A DNA stretch of 25,161 nt from the NCBI GenBank assembly GCA_964353255.1, contig CAYGVJ010000077.1:1-25161 (forward strand), read 5' to 3'. Of this stretch, positions 1-8,037 are shown piece after piece. The notes beneath the pieces are model-generated. The model had not been told where the DNA came from and searched no databases. It saw only the letters and a list, made by a program, of their open reading frames with translations. Within the stretch, counting starts at the first letter, position 1, and each line of letters begins with the position of its first letter. Source of the stretch: VFZS01 sp964353255 (GTDB lineage: Bacteria; Acidobacteriota; Terriglobia; Bryobacterales; Bryobacteraceae). A program made the position numbers and the translations under genes.

Positions 1-558
1 AACATGGTGGTGGACGTCGGCGGCGGCACCACGGATGTTGCCGTCATCTCGCTTTCCGGCATCGTCTATTCGCGCTCGGTGCGCGTGGCCGGCAACGAGA
101 TGGACGACGCCATCATGCAGTACCTCAAGCGCAAGTACAACCTGCTGGTGGGCGAGCGCAGCGCCGAGCAGCTGAAGATCCAGATCGGCTCGGCCTACCC
201 GCTGGACAAGCCGCTGACCATGGAGATCAAAGGGCGCAATCTGATCGAGGGTATCCCGAAGACCATCACCGTGGAGGACAGCGAGATCCGGGAGGCCCTG
301 TCGGAGTGCGTGGCCACCATCATGAACGCTATCCGCGTGGCCCTGGAGCGCACGCCGCCCGAGCTGAGCGCCGATATCAGCGACCGAGGCATCGTGCTGA
401 CCGGCGGAGGCGCCCTGCTGAAAAACCTGGACCGGCGCATCCGGGAGGAGACCGGGTTGCCGGTTTCGATCGCCGAAGAGCCGCTGGCTTCGGTGGTGCT
501 GGGCATCGGCAAGATGCTCTCGGACTTCAAGCTGCTGCGAAAGATCTCGCTGGAGTAG
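1..558 (+). CDS. mreB: Rod shape-determining protein MreB, 3' part
   Basis: This is the C-terminal 185 residues of the bacterial actin MreB, which forms membrane-bound filaments that organise lateral cell-wall synthesis. The frame is open from the first base, so the N-terminal half lies outside the window. Visible motifs are the second phosphate-binding loop at the very start (DVGGGTTDVAV) and the adenosine-binding loop near residue 130 (GIVLTGGGALLKNL), both typical of the actin/Hsp70 ATPase fold. The C-terminus (MLSDFKLLRKISLE) is intact. The neighbours (mreC, mreD, a class B PBP and RodA) are the classical elongasome cluster, which makes the assignment safe. A strong palindrome begins at its stop codon. 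Confidence 0.97.
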   Translation, partial: NMVVDVGGGTTDVAVISLSGIVYSRSVRVAGNEMDDAIMQYLKRKYNLLVGERSAEQLKIQIGSAYPLDKPLTMEIKGRNLIEGIPKTITVEDSEIREALSECVATIMNAIRVALERTPPELSADISDRGIVLTGGGALLKNLDRRIREETGLPVSIAEEPLASVVLGIGKMLSDFKLLRKISLE

Positions 559-582
559 GGGCGAGGCATGCCTCGCCCGTAC
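555..582. repeat. REP-like perfect palindrome in the mreB-mreC gap
   Basis: Positions 559-578 form a perfect 20-base palindrome with 10-base arms (GGGCGAGGCA and its complement). After one G/G mismatch, three more pairs (GTA/TAC) extend the stem to 555-582. It overlaps the mreB stop codon at 556-558. There is no T-run, so it is not a canonical intrinsic terminator. It could act as an mRNA-stabilising or attenuating hairpin between mreB and the downstream gene. It also resembles the dispersed extragenic palindromes of many GC-rich genomes. No second copy was seen in this window. Confidence 0.7.
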
Positions 583-598
583 AGCGCAGGGGCCGACC

Positions 599-1414
599 AT
601 GGACTTCTTGCTCAGCCGCTACCGCAACCTGACGGTGCTGCTGCTGGTGATCTTCGCACAGCTCCTGCTGCTGGCCTACCAGGTCAAGACCAGCCAGGAC
701 GTGCGGCTGGTCCGGGTCTGGGCGGTCACGGCGGTGACCCCTTTGGCCCGGTTTGTCGAGGGCGTGCGCCTCGGGACGACGAACCTGCTCGAGCAGTACG
801 TCCTGCTCCGCCACCAGGGGGAGGAAAACCGGCGCCTGAAGGGCGAGTTGGGCGGGCTGAAGATGGAGAGCCAGCGTCTGCGGTCGGAGCTGGAGACGGC
901 AGACCGGCTGCGCGTGCTGAGCGAATTCCAGCCTCGCACGCCGTCACGAACTCTGGCCGCCCGAGTAATCGGAACCGGGACCGGCGCCAGCTCGAAGGTG
1001 GTGTTCGTGGACCGGGGGTCTTCCTCGGGCGTGATGAAGGGGATGGCCGTGGTCACTCCGGATGGCATTGTCGGCAAGATCATCGCCGCTTACCCGACCG
1101 CCTCCCAGGTGCTGCTTGCGCTGGGACATCTGGGAACCTTCTATTTTCCGAATGTCGGACCGGGAGCGACGATTAACTCCCCCGTACCGCTCACCCCTGG
1201 GGTTCTGGCTGACTTCTCGGACGGCTATGTGAAGACCTCGTTGTGGATGGACACACTACCGGGTTTCAATTTCAATGCCTACGTTGGTTTTGCAGACGTG
1301 ACCCTGCAAGTGAATGGCACTGAGGTTCCTGAGCCTGCTAGCTGGCTTTTGACCCTGGTAGGGTTTGGCCTATTCTCTCATCCACGGCGGCGCTCGTCGG
1401 AAGTCCGAGGCTAA
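599..1414 (+). CDS. Truncated MreC fused in frame to a PEP-CTERM tail
   Basis: This 271-residue chimera starts 40 bases after the mreB stop. Residues 1 to about 172 are the MreC N-terminus: a short cytoplasmic end, one membrane segment (about 9-27), a coiled coil (about 65-105) and the start of the first beta domain. At base 1117, inside codon 173, the sequence leaves mreC and continues in frame into about 98 unrelated residues. These end with VPEPASWLLTLVGFGLF followed by HPRRR, a textbook PEP-CTERM signal: the VPEP motif, a hydrophobic stretch and a basic tail. Such signals are processed by exosortases, and the tail presumably belonged to a secreted protein whose 5' end is missing. The in-frame join may be chance. 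If made, the protein lacks most of the MreC periplasmic domain and is unlikely to replace MreC. Confidence 0.75.
   Translation: MDFLLSRYRNLTVLLLVIFAQLLLLAYQVKTSQDVRLVRVWAVTAVTPLARFVEGVRLGTTNLLEQYVLLRHQGEENRRLKGELGGLKMESQRLRSELETADRLRVLSEFQPRTPSRTLAARVIGTGTGASSKVVFVDRGSSSGVMKGMAVVTPDGIVGKIIAAYPTASQVLLALGHLGTFYFPNVGPGATINSPVPLTPGVLADFSDGYVKTSLWMDTLPGFNFNAYVGFADVTLQVNGTEVPEPASWLLTLVGFGLFSHPRRRSSEVRG
615..1116 (+). repeat. 502-bp direct repeat, copy 1 (5' mreC)
   Basis: This stretch matches 3416-3917 base for base at a constant offset of 2801, with no difference found when read side by side. It covers all but the first five codons of the N-terminal MreC region. On the left the copies diverge at 614/3415, and on the right at 1117/3918. 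Identity extends through synonymous positions, so the duplication is very recent, has been homogenised, or is artefactual. Confidence 0.95.
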
Positions 1415-1447
1415 CCAGAGAAACGCGCGCGATTTTGCGGTTCTTAG

Positions 1448-1687
1448 TCAAAAGCCATCCCGGCATTCTGCCTTTAGAGCCTCGCGCGCGCCCTGATTGT
1501 CGGGGTTCAACTGAAGGGAGCGCTCGTAGTTCTGGATGGCCAGGGCCTTGTCGCCGGCCGCCATATAGGCCTCCCCCAGGCTGTCGTGGACGTTGGACGA
1601 GTTCGAGAAGGCCTCCACGTTCAGCTTGAAGATCGCGATGGCCTCCGGGATCTTCTTCATCTGAATCAAGAAGGGAAAGCTGTTTAT
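1448..1687 (-). pseudogene. C-terminal TPR fragment, 5'-truncated
   Basis: The minus-strand frame encodes about 79 residues with clear tetratricopeptide character (for example the segments EAIAIFKLNVEAF, HDSLGEAYMAAGDKALAIQNY and SLQLNPDNQGAREALK). This matches the C-terminal TPR tail often attached to serine hydrolase-like proteins in Acidobacteria and Bacteroidota. The frame is closed upstream by a stop at 1688-1690 and has no good start or ribosome site, only a TTG at 1669. The body of the gene is therefore missing. It stops with TGA at 1448-1450 and converges with the PEP-CTERM chimera. It is best read as a gene remnant inside the segment that separates the two mreC copies. Confidence 0.65.
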
Positions 1688-1758
1688 TCATTCATGGGCA
1701 GTGGCAGGAAGTCGTAGTCCAGGATCAGAGGACTCCCAAGCCTTCGGCCGCCCTCTTC

Positions 1759-3285
1759 TCACTGATAGCCCACGAACTTCCGGTTCGACATCACGTAGCC
1801 GAAGGAGCCAGCGTCCAACCCTTGCACCTGAAACCGGTTGAGCTCGCGAATTGAGGCAGAGTTCACCTGAAGTATTCCGGTCGACAGAGACTGGCCGCCC
1901 CCAGGGGGGATTGCCGTGCCGGACACAGGCAGAGCCGATAGTACGAGCGCTGGAATCGTGAACCGGCCCGCCGCGGAGCGTTCGACGCAGGCAAACAGCG
2001 ACCCGACTCCAAGGTTCGTGTTGGTCGACAATCCATAAATGAGCACGGACTCCTTAGCCGTGTCGCCGCCACTCCAGGTGACGGTCAGATCCTGGGAGCG
2101 GTTGACTGCCGTGATGCTCGAGTGATTGGTCCAGATCGGTGGCGCGGGCAGCGTCAGCGTGGCCCGATACGGGCCGATATTGGGGCTGCCGTTCCCATTG
2201 TCCACGGTGTAGACGCCCGGCACGAGGTATTCCGGCCCATATGAACCGCTGATGGGTGGTATGCCGCCGCCCAGATCGGTGCCGCCGCCGTTCTGCCACT
2301 GCTTCGAACCGCGCGGGCCGTTCAGGTTCAGGGCCGCGCCGCCGTCGATACCCGAGGACCCGTCTGAGCCGGGGTTTTCTGTGATGTCAAAAGGATCGTT
2401 AGGGTCGAGGCCGCTCGATACGACGGTGCAGGTTCCGTATGGTAGGGCGTAGGTCTCGATGCGATTCAATTTCAACAGCGTTGCGTGGGGCCAGCGGTTG
2501 GAGCGGCTGTTGGCTTGATCCCACACCCCGGGAAAGACGTTCAGAAAGTTAAGCTTCGATAGGGTGATGAGAGTCAATCGCAACCAGCCGCTGGAGCGCG
2601 CGGTCTCCATATCGGCAGCGGAATAGGAGTTCGGGTCGGAGCAGACGCGCCCGCGGGCGGCGATCGAGATGGTCGTGAAGTTGCTTACCACGCCCCCGGC
2701 CCTCAGGACCAACGGGACCTGGCAGCCCTCCGGCACGTCGGCGGAGAGTTCGAAGTTGATCTGATCGATCCCGGGAAACTGCGGCGACCGGCCCTTGTAA
2801 AGCACACGGGCGCTCTTGCCGGCTACCAGCACCTCGAGGTTAACGTCCAGGTCGCGCACCTCGGGCGGCCGGGATTCGTCGAAATCCACCGGCCCCAGCC
2901 CGGTGCCCCACAGGATCATGACCTGTCCAGGACGGGCCACATCCGTGAGCGCGTTCACCGGCTGATCGGTCGCCGAGACGTAGTTCTGCACGATGCCCGG
3001 ACCGCTGCCGGCCTGGTTGCGCGTGAACACGCCCACGCTGCTGCGCGCCACCCGGAAGGGCACCGGCGCGCTGGTCTGGTTGTTGTAGGTCAACGTGATG
3101 GTCGCGTCGCCCGGCGGAGCCCGGGAGGACAGGATCGCCGCCGCCTGGCCCGCAGACGTGTAGATCATGATGGCGTCCGCGGTCACTCCTCCTCCGGTGA
3201 CACGAATCGACGTGCCCGCCAGTTGGGTACGAATGGGAAACGACTGCACCAGCCGGAGCGTGCCCGGCCCCAGCCGCTGGGGTGT
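1759..3285 (-). pseudogene. Solibacter-type TIGR03437 protein, 5'-truncated
   Basis: About 508 recognisable residues are encoded on the minus strand. The first about 210 form the TIGR03437 module of Solibacter-type extracellular proteins, with LAGTSIRVTGG, the segment ending SAPVPFRVARSSVGVFT, GPGIVQNYVSATDQP, ARPGQVMILWGTGLGPVDF and GIDQINFELSADVPEGC. The remaining about 300 residues are Gly/Pro/Thr-rich and beta-like, with WTNHSSITAVNRSQDLTVTW and CVERSAAGRFTIPALVL, and look complete to the stop. The expected signal peptide and first strands are absent: recognisable sequence starts at LGPGTLRLVQ (about 3273). Upstream the open frame simply runs into the antisense of mreC, with no credible start or ribosome site. 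Function unknown; such proteins are thought to act at the cell surface. Called a pseudogene because of the missing export signal, but a short unexported product cannot be excluded. Confidence 0.7.
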
Positions 3286-3341
3286 ATGGTTCTGAGCCGA
3301 AACCTTCGCTACAATACAGCGTTGTGAGGTCAGGAGTCGAG

Positions 3342-3367
3342 AGTCAGAAGGCTCGCCGATTCTGACT
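3342..3367. other. Short inverted repeat upstream of mreC copy 2
   Basis: AGTCAGAA at 3342-3349 and TTCTGACT at 3360-3367 are perfect inverted arms around a 10-base loop. They lie in the 114-base gap between the truncated TIGR03437 gene and the intact mreC. A TACAAT hexamer at 3310-3315 on the plus strand resembles a -10 box but has no convincing -35 partner. These are the only candidate control signals ahead of the intact mreC, which here has lost direct contact with mreB. Function is unproven. Confidence 0.35.
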
Positions 3368-3399
3368 TCTGAATACCTGGTCAACTGGCGCGAATCGCC

Positions 3400-4497
3400 A
3401 TGGAATCTCTGATGGGCCGCTACCGCAACCTGACGGTGCTGCTGCTGGTGATCTTCGCACAGCTCCTGCTGCTGGCCTACCAGGTCAAGACCAGCCAGGA
3501 CGTGCGGCTGGTCCGGGTCTGGGCGGTCACGGCGGTGACCCCTTTGGCCCGGTTTGTCGAGGGCGTGCGCCTCGGGACGACGAACCTGCTCGAGCAGTAC
3601 GTCCTGCTCCGCCACCAGGGGGAGGAAAACCGGCGCCTGAAGGGCGAGTTGGGCGGGCTGAAGATGGAGAGCCAGCGTCTGCGGTCGGAGCTGGAGACGG
3701 CAGACCGGCTGCGCGTGCTGAGCGAATTCCAGCCTCGCACGCCGTCACGAACTCTGGCCGCCCGAGTAATCGGAACCGGGACCGGCGCCAGCTCGAAGGT
3801 GGTGTTCGTGGACCGGGGGTCTTCCTCGGGCGTGATGAAGGGGATGGCCGTGGTCACTCCGGATGGCATTGTCGGCAAGATCATCGCCGCTTACCCGACC
3901 GCCTCCCAGGTGCTGCTGGTAACCGATCCCAGCTTTGCGGCCGGAGTGATCTCGCAGAAGCACAGGGTGCATGGCACGCTAAAGGGCCGGGGATACGGCG
4001 CGTGCCTGGTTGATTACATCCAGAATGAGCAACTGGTCGAGTCCGGCGAGTGGTTCTACACCTCCGGCGATGACGGGGTTTTCCCGAAGGGCCTGCCGGT
4101 GGGCACGGTGACTTCCTCCCGCCCCGGCGACACGTTCAAGCAGATCTTCGTGACGCCCACCGGGCTGCAACGGGGCCTGGAGGAGGTGTTGGTCGTCCTG
4201 GAGCCGGTGCACCAGCCGATTCCCAACGGCCAGCCGGCCGCGACGGGCATATACGTGTTGCCGCCTCCGAAACCCGAGCCCGCTGAGGCGGGGCTCGCGG
4301 CAGGGGGTGTAGAGGCGCAGCGCGCCCCGGGCACGGATGCGGACCGCTTGCGCGAGCAGTACAAGGCGATCGGGGCCGCGCAGGGCCACACCTATGGCGC
4401 GGGTGCTCCCGGCGCCAAGCCCCCGGACTTCAACTACCGGCCCAGCCCCCCCGCCGCCCCGCCGGCCAACGCTGCCGGTGCGGCCCCCAAACCATGA
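3400..4497 (+). CDS. mreC: Rod shape-determining protein MreC, full length
   Basis: This is a 365-residue bitopic inner-membrane protein that links cytoplasmic MreB to the periplasmic wall-synthesis enzymes PBP2 and RodA. One membrane segment lies at about 12-30, followed by a coiled coil (about 65-105) and the paired beta domains (about 115-280). The latter include VVFVDRGSSSGV, VVTPDGIVGKI, DPSFAAGVISQ, GEWFYTSGDDGVFPKGLPVG and GLEEVLVVLE. The tail (about 285-365) is Pro/Ala-rich and probably disordered. The start at 3400 gives MESLMGRYRN, which aligns with MDFLLSRYRN of the truncated copy, but no clear ribosome site precedes it. The stop overlaps the mreD start by ATGA, so the two are translationally coupled. 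Residues 6 to about 172 are the 502-bp repeat shared with the truncated copy. Confidence 0.95.
   Translation: MESLMGRYRNLTVLLLVIFAQLLLLAYQVKTSQDVRLVRVWAVTAVTPLARFVEGVRLGTTNLLEQYVLLRHQGEENRRLKGELGGLKMESQRLRSELETADRLRVLSEFQPRTPSRTLAARVIGTGTGASSKVVFVDRGSSSGVMKGMAVVTPDGIVGKIIAAYPTASQVLLVTDPSFAAGVISQKHRVHGTLKGRGYGACLVDYIQNEQLVESGEWFYTSGDDGVFPKGLPVGTVTSSRPGDTFKQIFVTPTGLQRGLEEVLVVLEPVHQPIPNGQPAATGIYVLPPPKPEPAEAGLAAGGVEAQRAPGTDADRLREQYKAIGAAQGHTYGAGAPGAKPPDFNYRPSPPAAPPANAAGAAPKP
3416..3917 (+). repeat. 502-bp direct repeat, copy 2 (within intact mreC)
   Basis: This is the partner of 615-1116. The copies begin matching at the sixth codon of mreC. They end inside the codon after SQVL, where this copy continues with the genuine MreC sequence (VTDPSFAAGVIS) and the other enters foreign DNA. 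Confidence 0.95.
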
Positions 4498-5027
4498 CCG
4501 AGCTGAGCGACCGGATCCTGAGCGGCAGACCCAGGGCCCCCCGGTCGCCCCGGTTCCGCTGGTGGGGCCTGCTGGTCGTCCCCCTGGGGGCCATCCTCTT
4601 TCAGGTTTATGTCCCGTTGTGGGTGCAGTTTCTGGCCTATCTGGAGCTGCCGCTGCTGGTCACGGTCTACCTGGCGTTGCTCCGACCCAGCCCGGTTGGA
4701 GGAATGTTCACGGGCGCGGCTATCGGCCTGCTCCAGGACTCGCTCTCTCACCAGCCCCTGGGCATGTTCGGTATCGTCAAGACCCTGGTCGGCTACTTCG
4801 CCGCCTCGGTGGGGATGCGTTTCGAGGTGGACCACGCCGTCGTGCGCTTCGTGCTGGGGTTCTTCTTCTTCGTGTTCCACCAGCTCTTCTACTGGGTGCT
4901 GGCGCGGGCGCTGCTGGGGGAGCAAGTGACTTTCCAGGTCCAGCAAACCTTTTTCGTCGGGTTGCTGAACGCTGCGGTGGCGGTGCCGCTGTTCCACGTA
5001 TTGGATAAACTTAAGGAGAGGCCGTAA
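4494..5027 (+). CDS. mreD: Rod shape-determining protein MreD
   Basis: This is a 177-residue polytopic inner-membrane protein of the elongasome, of the usual MreD size (about 160-180). It has a short basic cytoplasmic N-terminus and then about five hydrophobic segments. The family core GGMFTGAAIGLLQDSLSHQP followed by LGMFGIVKTLVGYF is present. It also has the hydrophobic FVLGFFFFVFHQLFYWVL and ends in a short charged tail (LDKLKERP). Its ATG overlaps the mreC stop, and it ends 13 bases before mrdA, so mreC-mreD-mrdA-rodA form one transcription unit. MreD has no known enzymatic activity; its role in the MreC/PBP2/RodA complex is known from the family, not from this sequence. Confidence 0.93.
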   Translation: MTELSDRILSGRPRAPRSPRFRWWGLLVVPLGAILFQVYVPLWVQFLAYLELPLLVTVYLALLRPSPVGGMFTGAAIGLLQDSLSHQPLGMFGIVKTLVGYFAASVGMRFEVDHAVVRFVLGFFFFVFHQLFYWVLARALLGEQVTFQVQQTFFVGLLNAAVAVPLFHVLDKLKERP

Positions 5028-5040
5028 GGCCGTTGCGGTC

Positions 5041-6939
5041 GTGAGTGTTCGCTTCTCTTCCCACGAGCCGGGCGACGATCGGGGTCCCAGGCCCCACTCC
5101 CTGCGGGACGACACCAAGTTCGCCTCCGGCAGGATCGCCGTCTTCCAGTACCTGGCGGTGGCGGTCTTCCTGTTTCTGATCTCCGGCTTCTGGAACTTGC
5201 AGGTGCGGAACCCGGAGTACTACACCGAGCAGGCCGAGCGCAACCGTATCAAGTCCCAGCCCCTCCTGGCAGCCCGGGGCAAGATCCTGGACCGCGCGGG
5301 GCGGCTCATCGTCGATAATCACGCCTCCTTCAGCCTGATTCTGTCGCGCGAGAACCTCAAGGATGAGCACCTGCGCCCGATCGCGGACGGCCTCAGCCTC
5401 GATTACGAGCGCCTCCGCGCGCGCCTGGCGCGCTTCCAGTCCCGGCCGCGCTACGAGCCCATCATCATCAAGGACGAGTTGGACCCCGGCGAACTGGCTT
5501 TCGTCGAGGCGCATCGCGATCCGGAGACCTTCCCGGAGATGGAGCTGATCCCGGCGCAGCGCCGTCTGTATCCCCAGAACGGCTTGGCGGCTCACGTCAT
5601 CGGCTACGTGGGCGAGGTGAGCGAGGGTGAGCTGAACTCGGCGGAGTTCGCCCGTTACGAGCAGGGAGACGTCATCGGCAAAGCGGGCGTCGAGCGGCAA
5701 TACAACGACATCCTGATGGGCGTGGACGGCCAGCGCCGGGTGGTGGTCGATAACCGGGGCCGCGAGCGGGGGGTCATCGCCATGAAGCCGGCCGTTCCGG
5801 GGAAGAACTTGCAGCTCACCGTGGATTTGGATCTACAGGTGGTGGCCGAATTGTCCCTGGAGGGCCGCAAGGGGGCGGTGGTGGCCCTGGATCCCCGCAA
5901 CGGCGAGGTCCTGGCCATGGTGAGCACGCCGGCATACGACCCCAACAAGTTCGCCGGCCGCATCCGCTCCGAGGACTGGCGCCTGCTGGTGGACAGCCCG
6001 GACGTCCCGCTGCTCAACCGCGCCGTTCAGGCGCAACTTGCGCCGGGATCGGCCTTCAAGCCGGTGGTGGCTCTCGCGGCTCTGGAAAGCGGCGCCATCG
6101 ACGACTCCTTCAACGTGTACTGCAACGGCGGCGCCACTTTCTACGGGCGTTATTTCAAGTGCCACCTGAAAGGGGGCCACGGCGCCGTGGACCTGCACAA
6201 GGGCATCACCCAGTCCTGCGACGTGTTCTTCTACCACGTGGGCAACCGCGTCGGCATCGACGCCATCGCGCGCCACGCCCAGGAGGCCGGTTTCGGGCGG
6301 AAGACCGGCATAGACCTGCCGGCCGAAGCCGAGGGCGTGGTGCCATCGTCGGAATGGAAGATGCGGAACTTCCGGCAGAAGTGGTACGCCGGCGAGACCA
6401 TCTCGGTGGCCATCGGTCAGGGCGCCCTCACGGTCACGCCGCTCCAGTTGGCCCACGCCATCGGCGGCCTGGCGATGGGTGGGGTGTGGTATCGGCCGCA
6501 CTTGGTGAAGGATCCCGCGCGGACCGAGCCGCCACGCATCGCTAACATAAACCCGGCCAATGCCGGCAAGGTGGTGGCCGGCATGTACGGGGCGGTGAAT
6601 GAGGGCGGCACCGGGGTGCGGGCGTACCTGCCAGGCATCAGCGTGTGTGGCAAGACCGGGTCGTCGCAACTGACCTCCAACGAGTACCTCGAGACTCTCA
6701 AGCCAAGCGAGCGCCCCAAGGACAACGCCTGGTTTGTGGGTTTTGCGCCCTGCGAGAGCCCGGAGATTGTGGTGGCGGCGCTGTACGAATCGGGCGAGCA
6801 CGGCGCCCTGGCCGCCCCTATTGTGCGGGATGTTATCAAGGCGTACTTCGACAAGAAAGCCCGGAACGCGCGGTCACAGACGCTGGCCGAGATGCGCCGC
6901 GCGGTACCGCAACTGGGGCCGGCCCCGCCGGCGCCTTGA
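5041..6939 (+). CDS. mrdA: Penicillin-binding protein 2, elongation transpeptidase
   Basis: This is a 632-residue class B PBP that cross-links peptidoglycan during cell elongation in partnership with RodA. Layout: a cytoplasmic N-terminus, a single membrane anchor at about 36-57, a dimerisation/pedestal domain (about 70-250), and the transpeptidase domain (about 270-610). All three active-site motifs are visible: SAFK with nucleophile Ser337, SCD at 392-394 (the PBP2-type form of SxN), and KTGS at 538-541. The GTG start at 5041 is used because the frame opens there right after mreD. A purine-rich site (AAGGAGAGG) lies about 20 bases upstream, farther than usual, so the true start could differ. 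The C-terminal tail is Ala/Pro-rich. Confidence 0.95.
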   Translation: MSVRFSSHEPGDDRGPRPHSLRDDTKFASGRIAVFQYLAVAVFLFLISGFWNLQVRNPEYYTEQAERNRIKSQPLLAARGKILDRAGRLIVDNHASFSLILSRENLKDEHLRPIADGLSLDYERLRARLARFQSRPRYEPIIIKDELDPGELAFVEAHRDPETFPEMELIPAQRRLYPQNGLAAHVIGYVGEVSEGELNSAEFARYEQGDVIGKAGVERQYNDILMGVDGQRRVVVDNRGRERGVIAMKPAVPGKNLQLTVDLDLQVVAELSLEGRKGAVVALDPRNGEVLAMVSTPAYDPNKFAGRIRSEDWRLLVDSPDVPLLNRAVQAQLAPGSAFKPVVALAALESGAIDDSFNVYCNGGATFYGRYFKCHLKGGHGAVDLHKGITQSCDVFFYHVGNRVGIDAIARHAQEAGFGRKTGIDLPAEAEGVVPSSEWKMRNFRQKWYAGETISVAIGQGALTVTPLQLAHAIGGLAMGGVWYRPHLVKDPARTEPPRIANINPANAGKVVAGMYGAVNEGGTGVRAYLPGISVCGKTGSSQLTSNEYLETLKPSERPKDNAWFVGFAPCESPEIVVAALYESGEHGALAAPIVRDVIKAYFDKKARNARSQTLAEMRRAVPQLGPAPPAP

Positions 6940-6948
6940 GAAGCGGAC

Positions 6949-8037
6949 ATGGCCAAGTACCGCACAGTTCGCGACCTGGACTGGCCCCTGCTGGTCTTCA
7001 CCCTGGTGATCTGCGCCGTAGGGATCCTTCAGATCTACAGCGCCACGCGGGGCACCCGCTGGGATGAGGCCTGGTGGAAGCAGAGCCTGTGGGTGCTGGC
7101 CGGTGTGCTGGTGATGTGGGCCGTGTCCTCGATTGACTATCACACCCTGCTGGGGCAGGCCTTCCTGTACTACTTCCTGTCGGTCGGGGCGCTGGTGGCC
7201 GTGCTGCTGGTGGGGCGACAGGCTTACGGCGGGCGGCGCTGGCTGGGAGTGGGCCCGGCGCAACTGCAAGTATCGGAATTCGTCAAAATAGTGCTATTAT
7301 TGCTCATGGCGCGGTATCTGGCCGAGCTGAAGACGGAACGCTTGGATATCCGCGACCTGTTGAAACTGGGAGGCTTAGTGGGCATCCCCCTGGTGCTGGT
7401 AATGAGACAGCCCGACCTGGGGACCGCCCTGACCTACCTGTCCATCCTGGGCGCCGGAGTTTTCCTGGCTGGGTTGCGCTGGAAGCACCTGATCGCCATC
7501 GCGCTGGGCGCAGCTCTGTTGCTGCCCCTGGGCTGGCTGGTCCTGCAAGATTACCAGAAGGCGCGTCTGGCCAGCTTCCTGGATCCCACTCGGGACCCGC
7601 GGGGCTCCGGCTACCAGGTGATTCAGTCCCAAATCGCGGTTGGCAGTGGCGGAATGTGGGGCAAAGGAGTGACCCGAGGGTCGCAGACCCAGCTTCGGTT
7701 CCTCCCCGTTCCCCATACGGATTTCATTTTCTCGGCCTTCGCCGAGGAGCACGGCTTCGTGGGAGTCGTGGTGATGCTAGGGCTGTATTTCGTGCTGCTC
7801 ATGCAGATCATGCAGAACGCGCAGATGGCCCCGGATCGGGGCGGCATGTACATCTGTATGGGGGCCGGCGCGCTGCTGCTGTTCCATGTGCTGGTGAATA
7901 TCGGGATGGTGGTGGGGCGCATGCCGGTGACCGGAATCCCGCTGCCTCTGATGAGCTACGGCGGCTCTAGTATTTTGTCGTTTTTTTTGGTGCTGGGCCT
8001 GGTGAACAATGTCAGGCGCTGGCGCTTTGCGAGTTGA
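6949..8037 (+). CDS. rodA: RodA, SEDS peptidoglycan glycosyltransferase
   Basis: This is a 362-residue SEDS-family membrane protein with about ten hydrophobic segments. RodA polymerises lipid II into glycan strands and works with the adjacent PBP2. Conserved features are the extracytoplasmic loop FLDPTRDPRGSGYQVIQSQI, the HTDFIF motif whose Asp258 aligns with the catalytic Asp of RodA, and the C-terminal signature MPVTGIPLPLMSYGGSS. It starts 10 bases after the mrdA stop, with GAAGCGG as a weak ribosome site. Length and motifs fit RodA better than FtsW, and the mre/mrd context settles it. A small hairpin (8035-8056) overlaps the stop but lacks a T-run. Confidence 0.95.
   Translation: MAKYRTVRDLDWPLLVFTLVICAVGILQIYSATRGTRWDEAWWKQSLWVLAGVLVMWAVSSIDYHTLLGQAFLYYFLSVGALVAVLLVGRQAYGGRRWLGVGPAQLQVSEFVKIVLLLLMARYLAELKTERLDIRDLLKLGGLVGIPLVLVMRQPDLGTALTYLSILGAGVFLAGLRWKHLIAIALGAALLLPLGWLVLQDYQKARLASFLDPTRDPRGSGYQVIQSQIAVGSGGMWGKGVTRGSQTQLRFLPVPHTDFIFSAFAEEHGFVGVVVMLGLYFVLLMQIMQNAQMAPDRGGMYICMGAGALLLFHVLVNIGMVVGRMPVTGIPLPLMSYGGSSILSFFLVLGLVNNVRRWRFAS

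Noticed and set aside
3286..3615. N-terminal extension of the TIGR03437 frame into antisense mreC
   Set aside because: About 110 residues here are simply the reverse strand of mreC. The same antisense peptide occurs opposite the truncated mreC copy, so it is not a real N-terminus.
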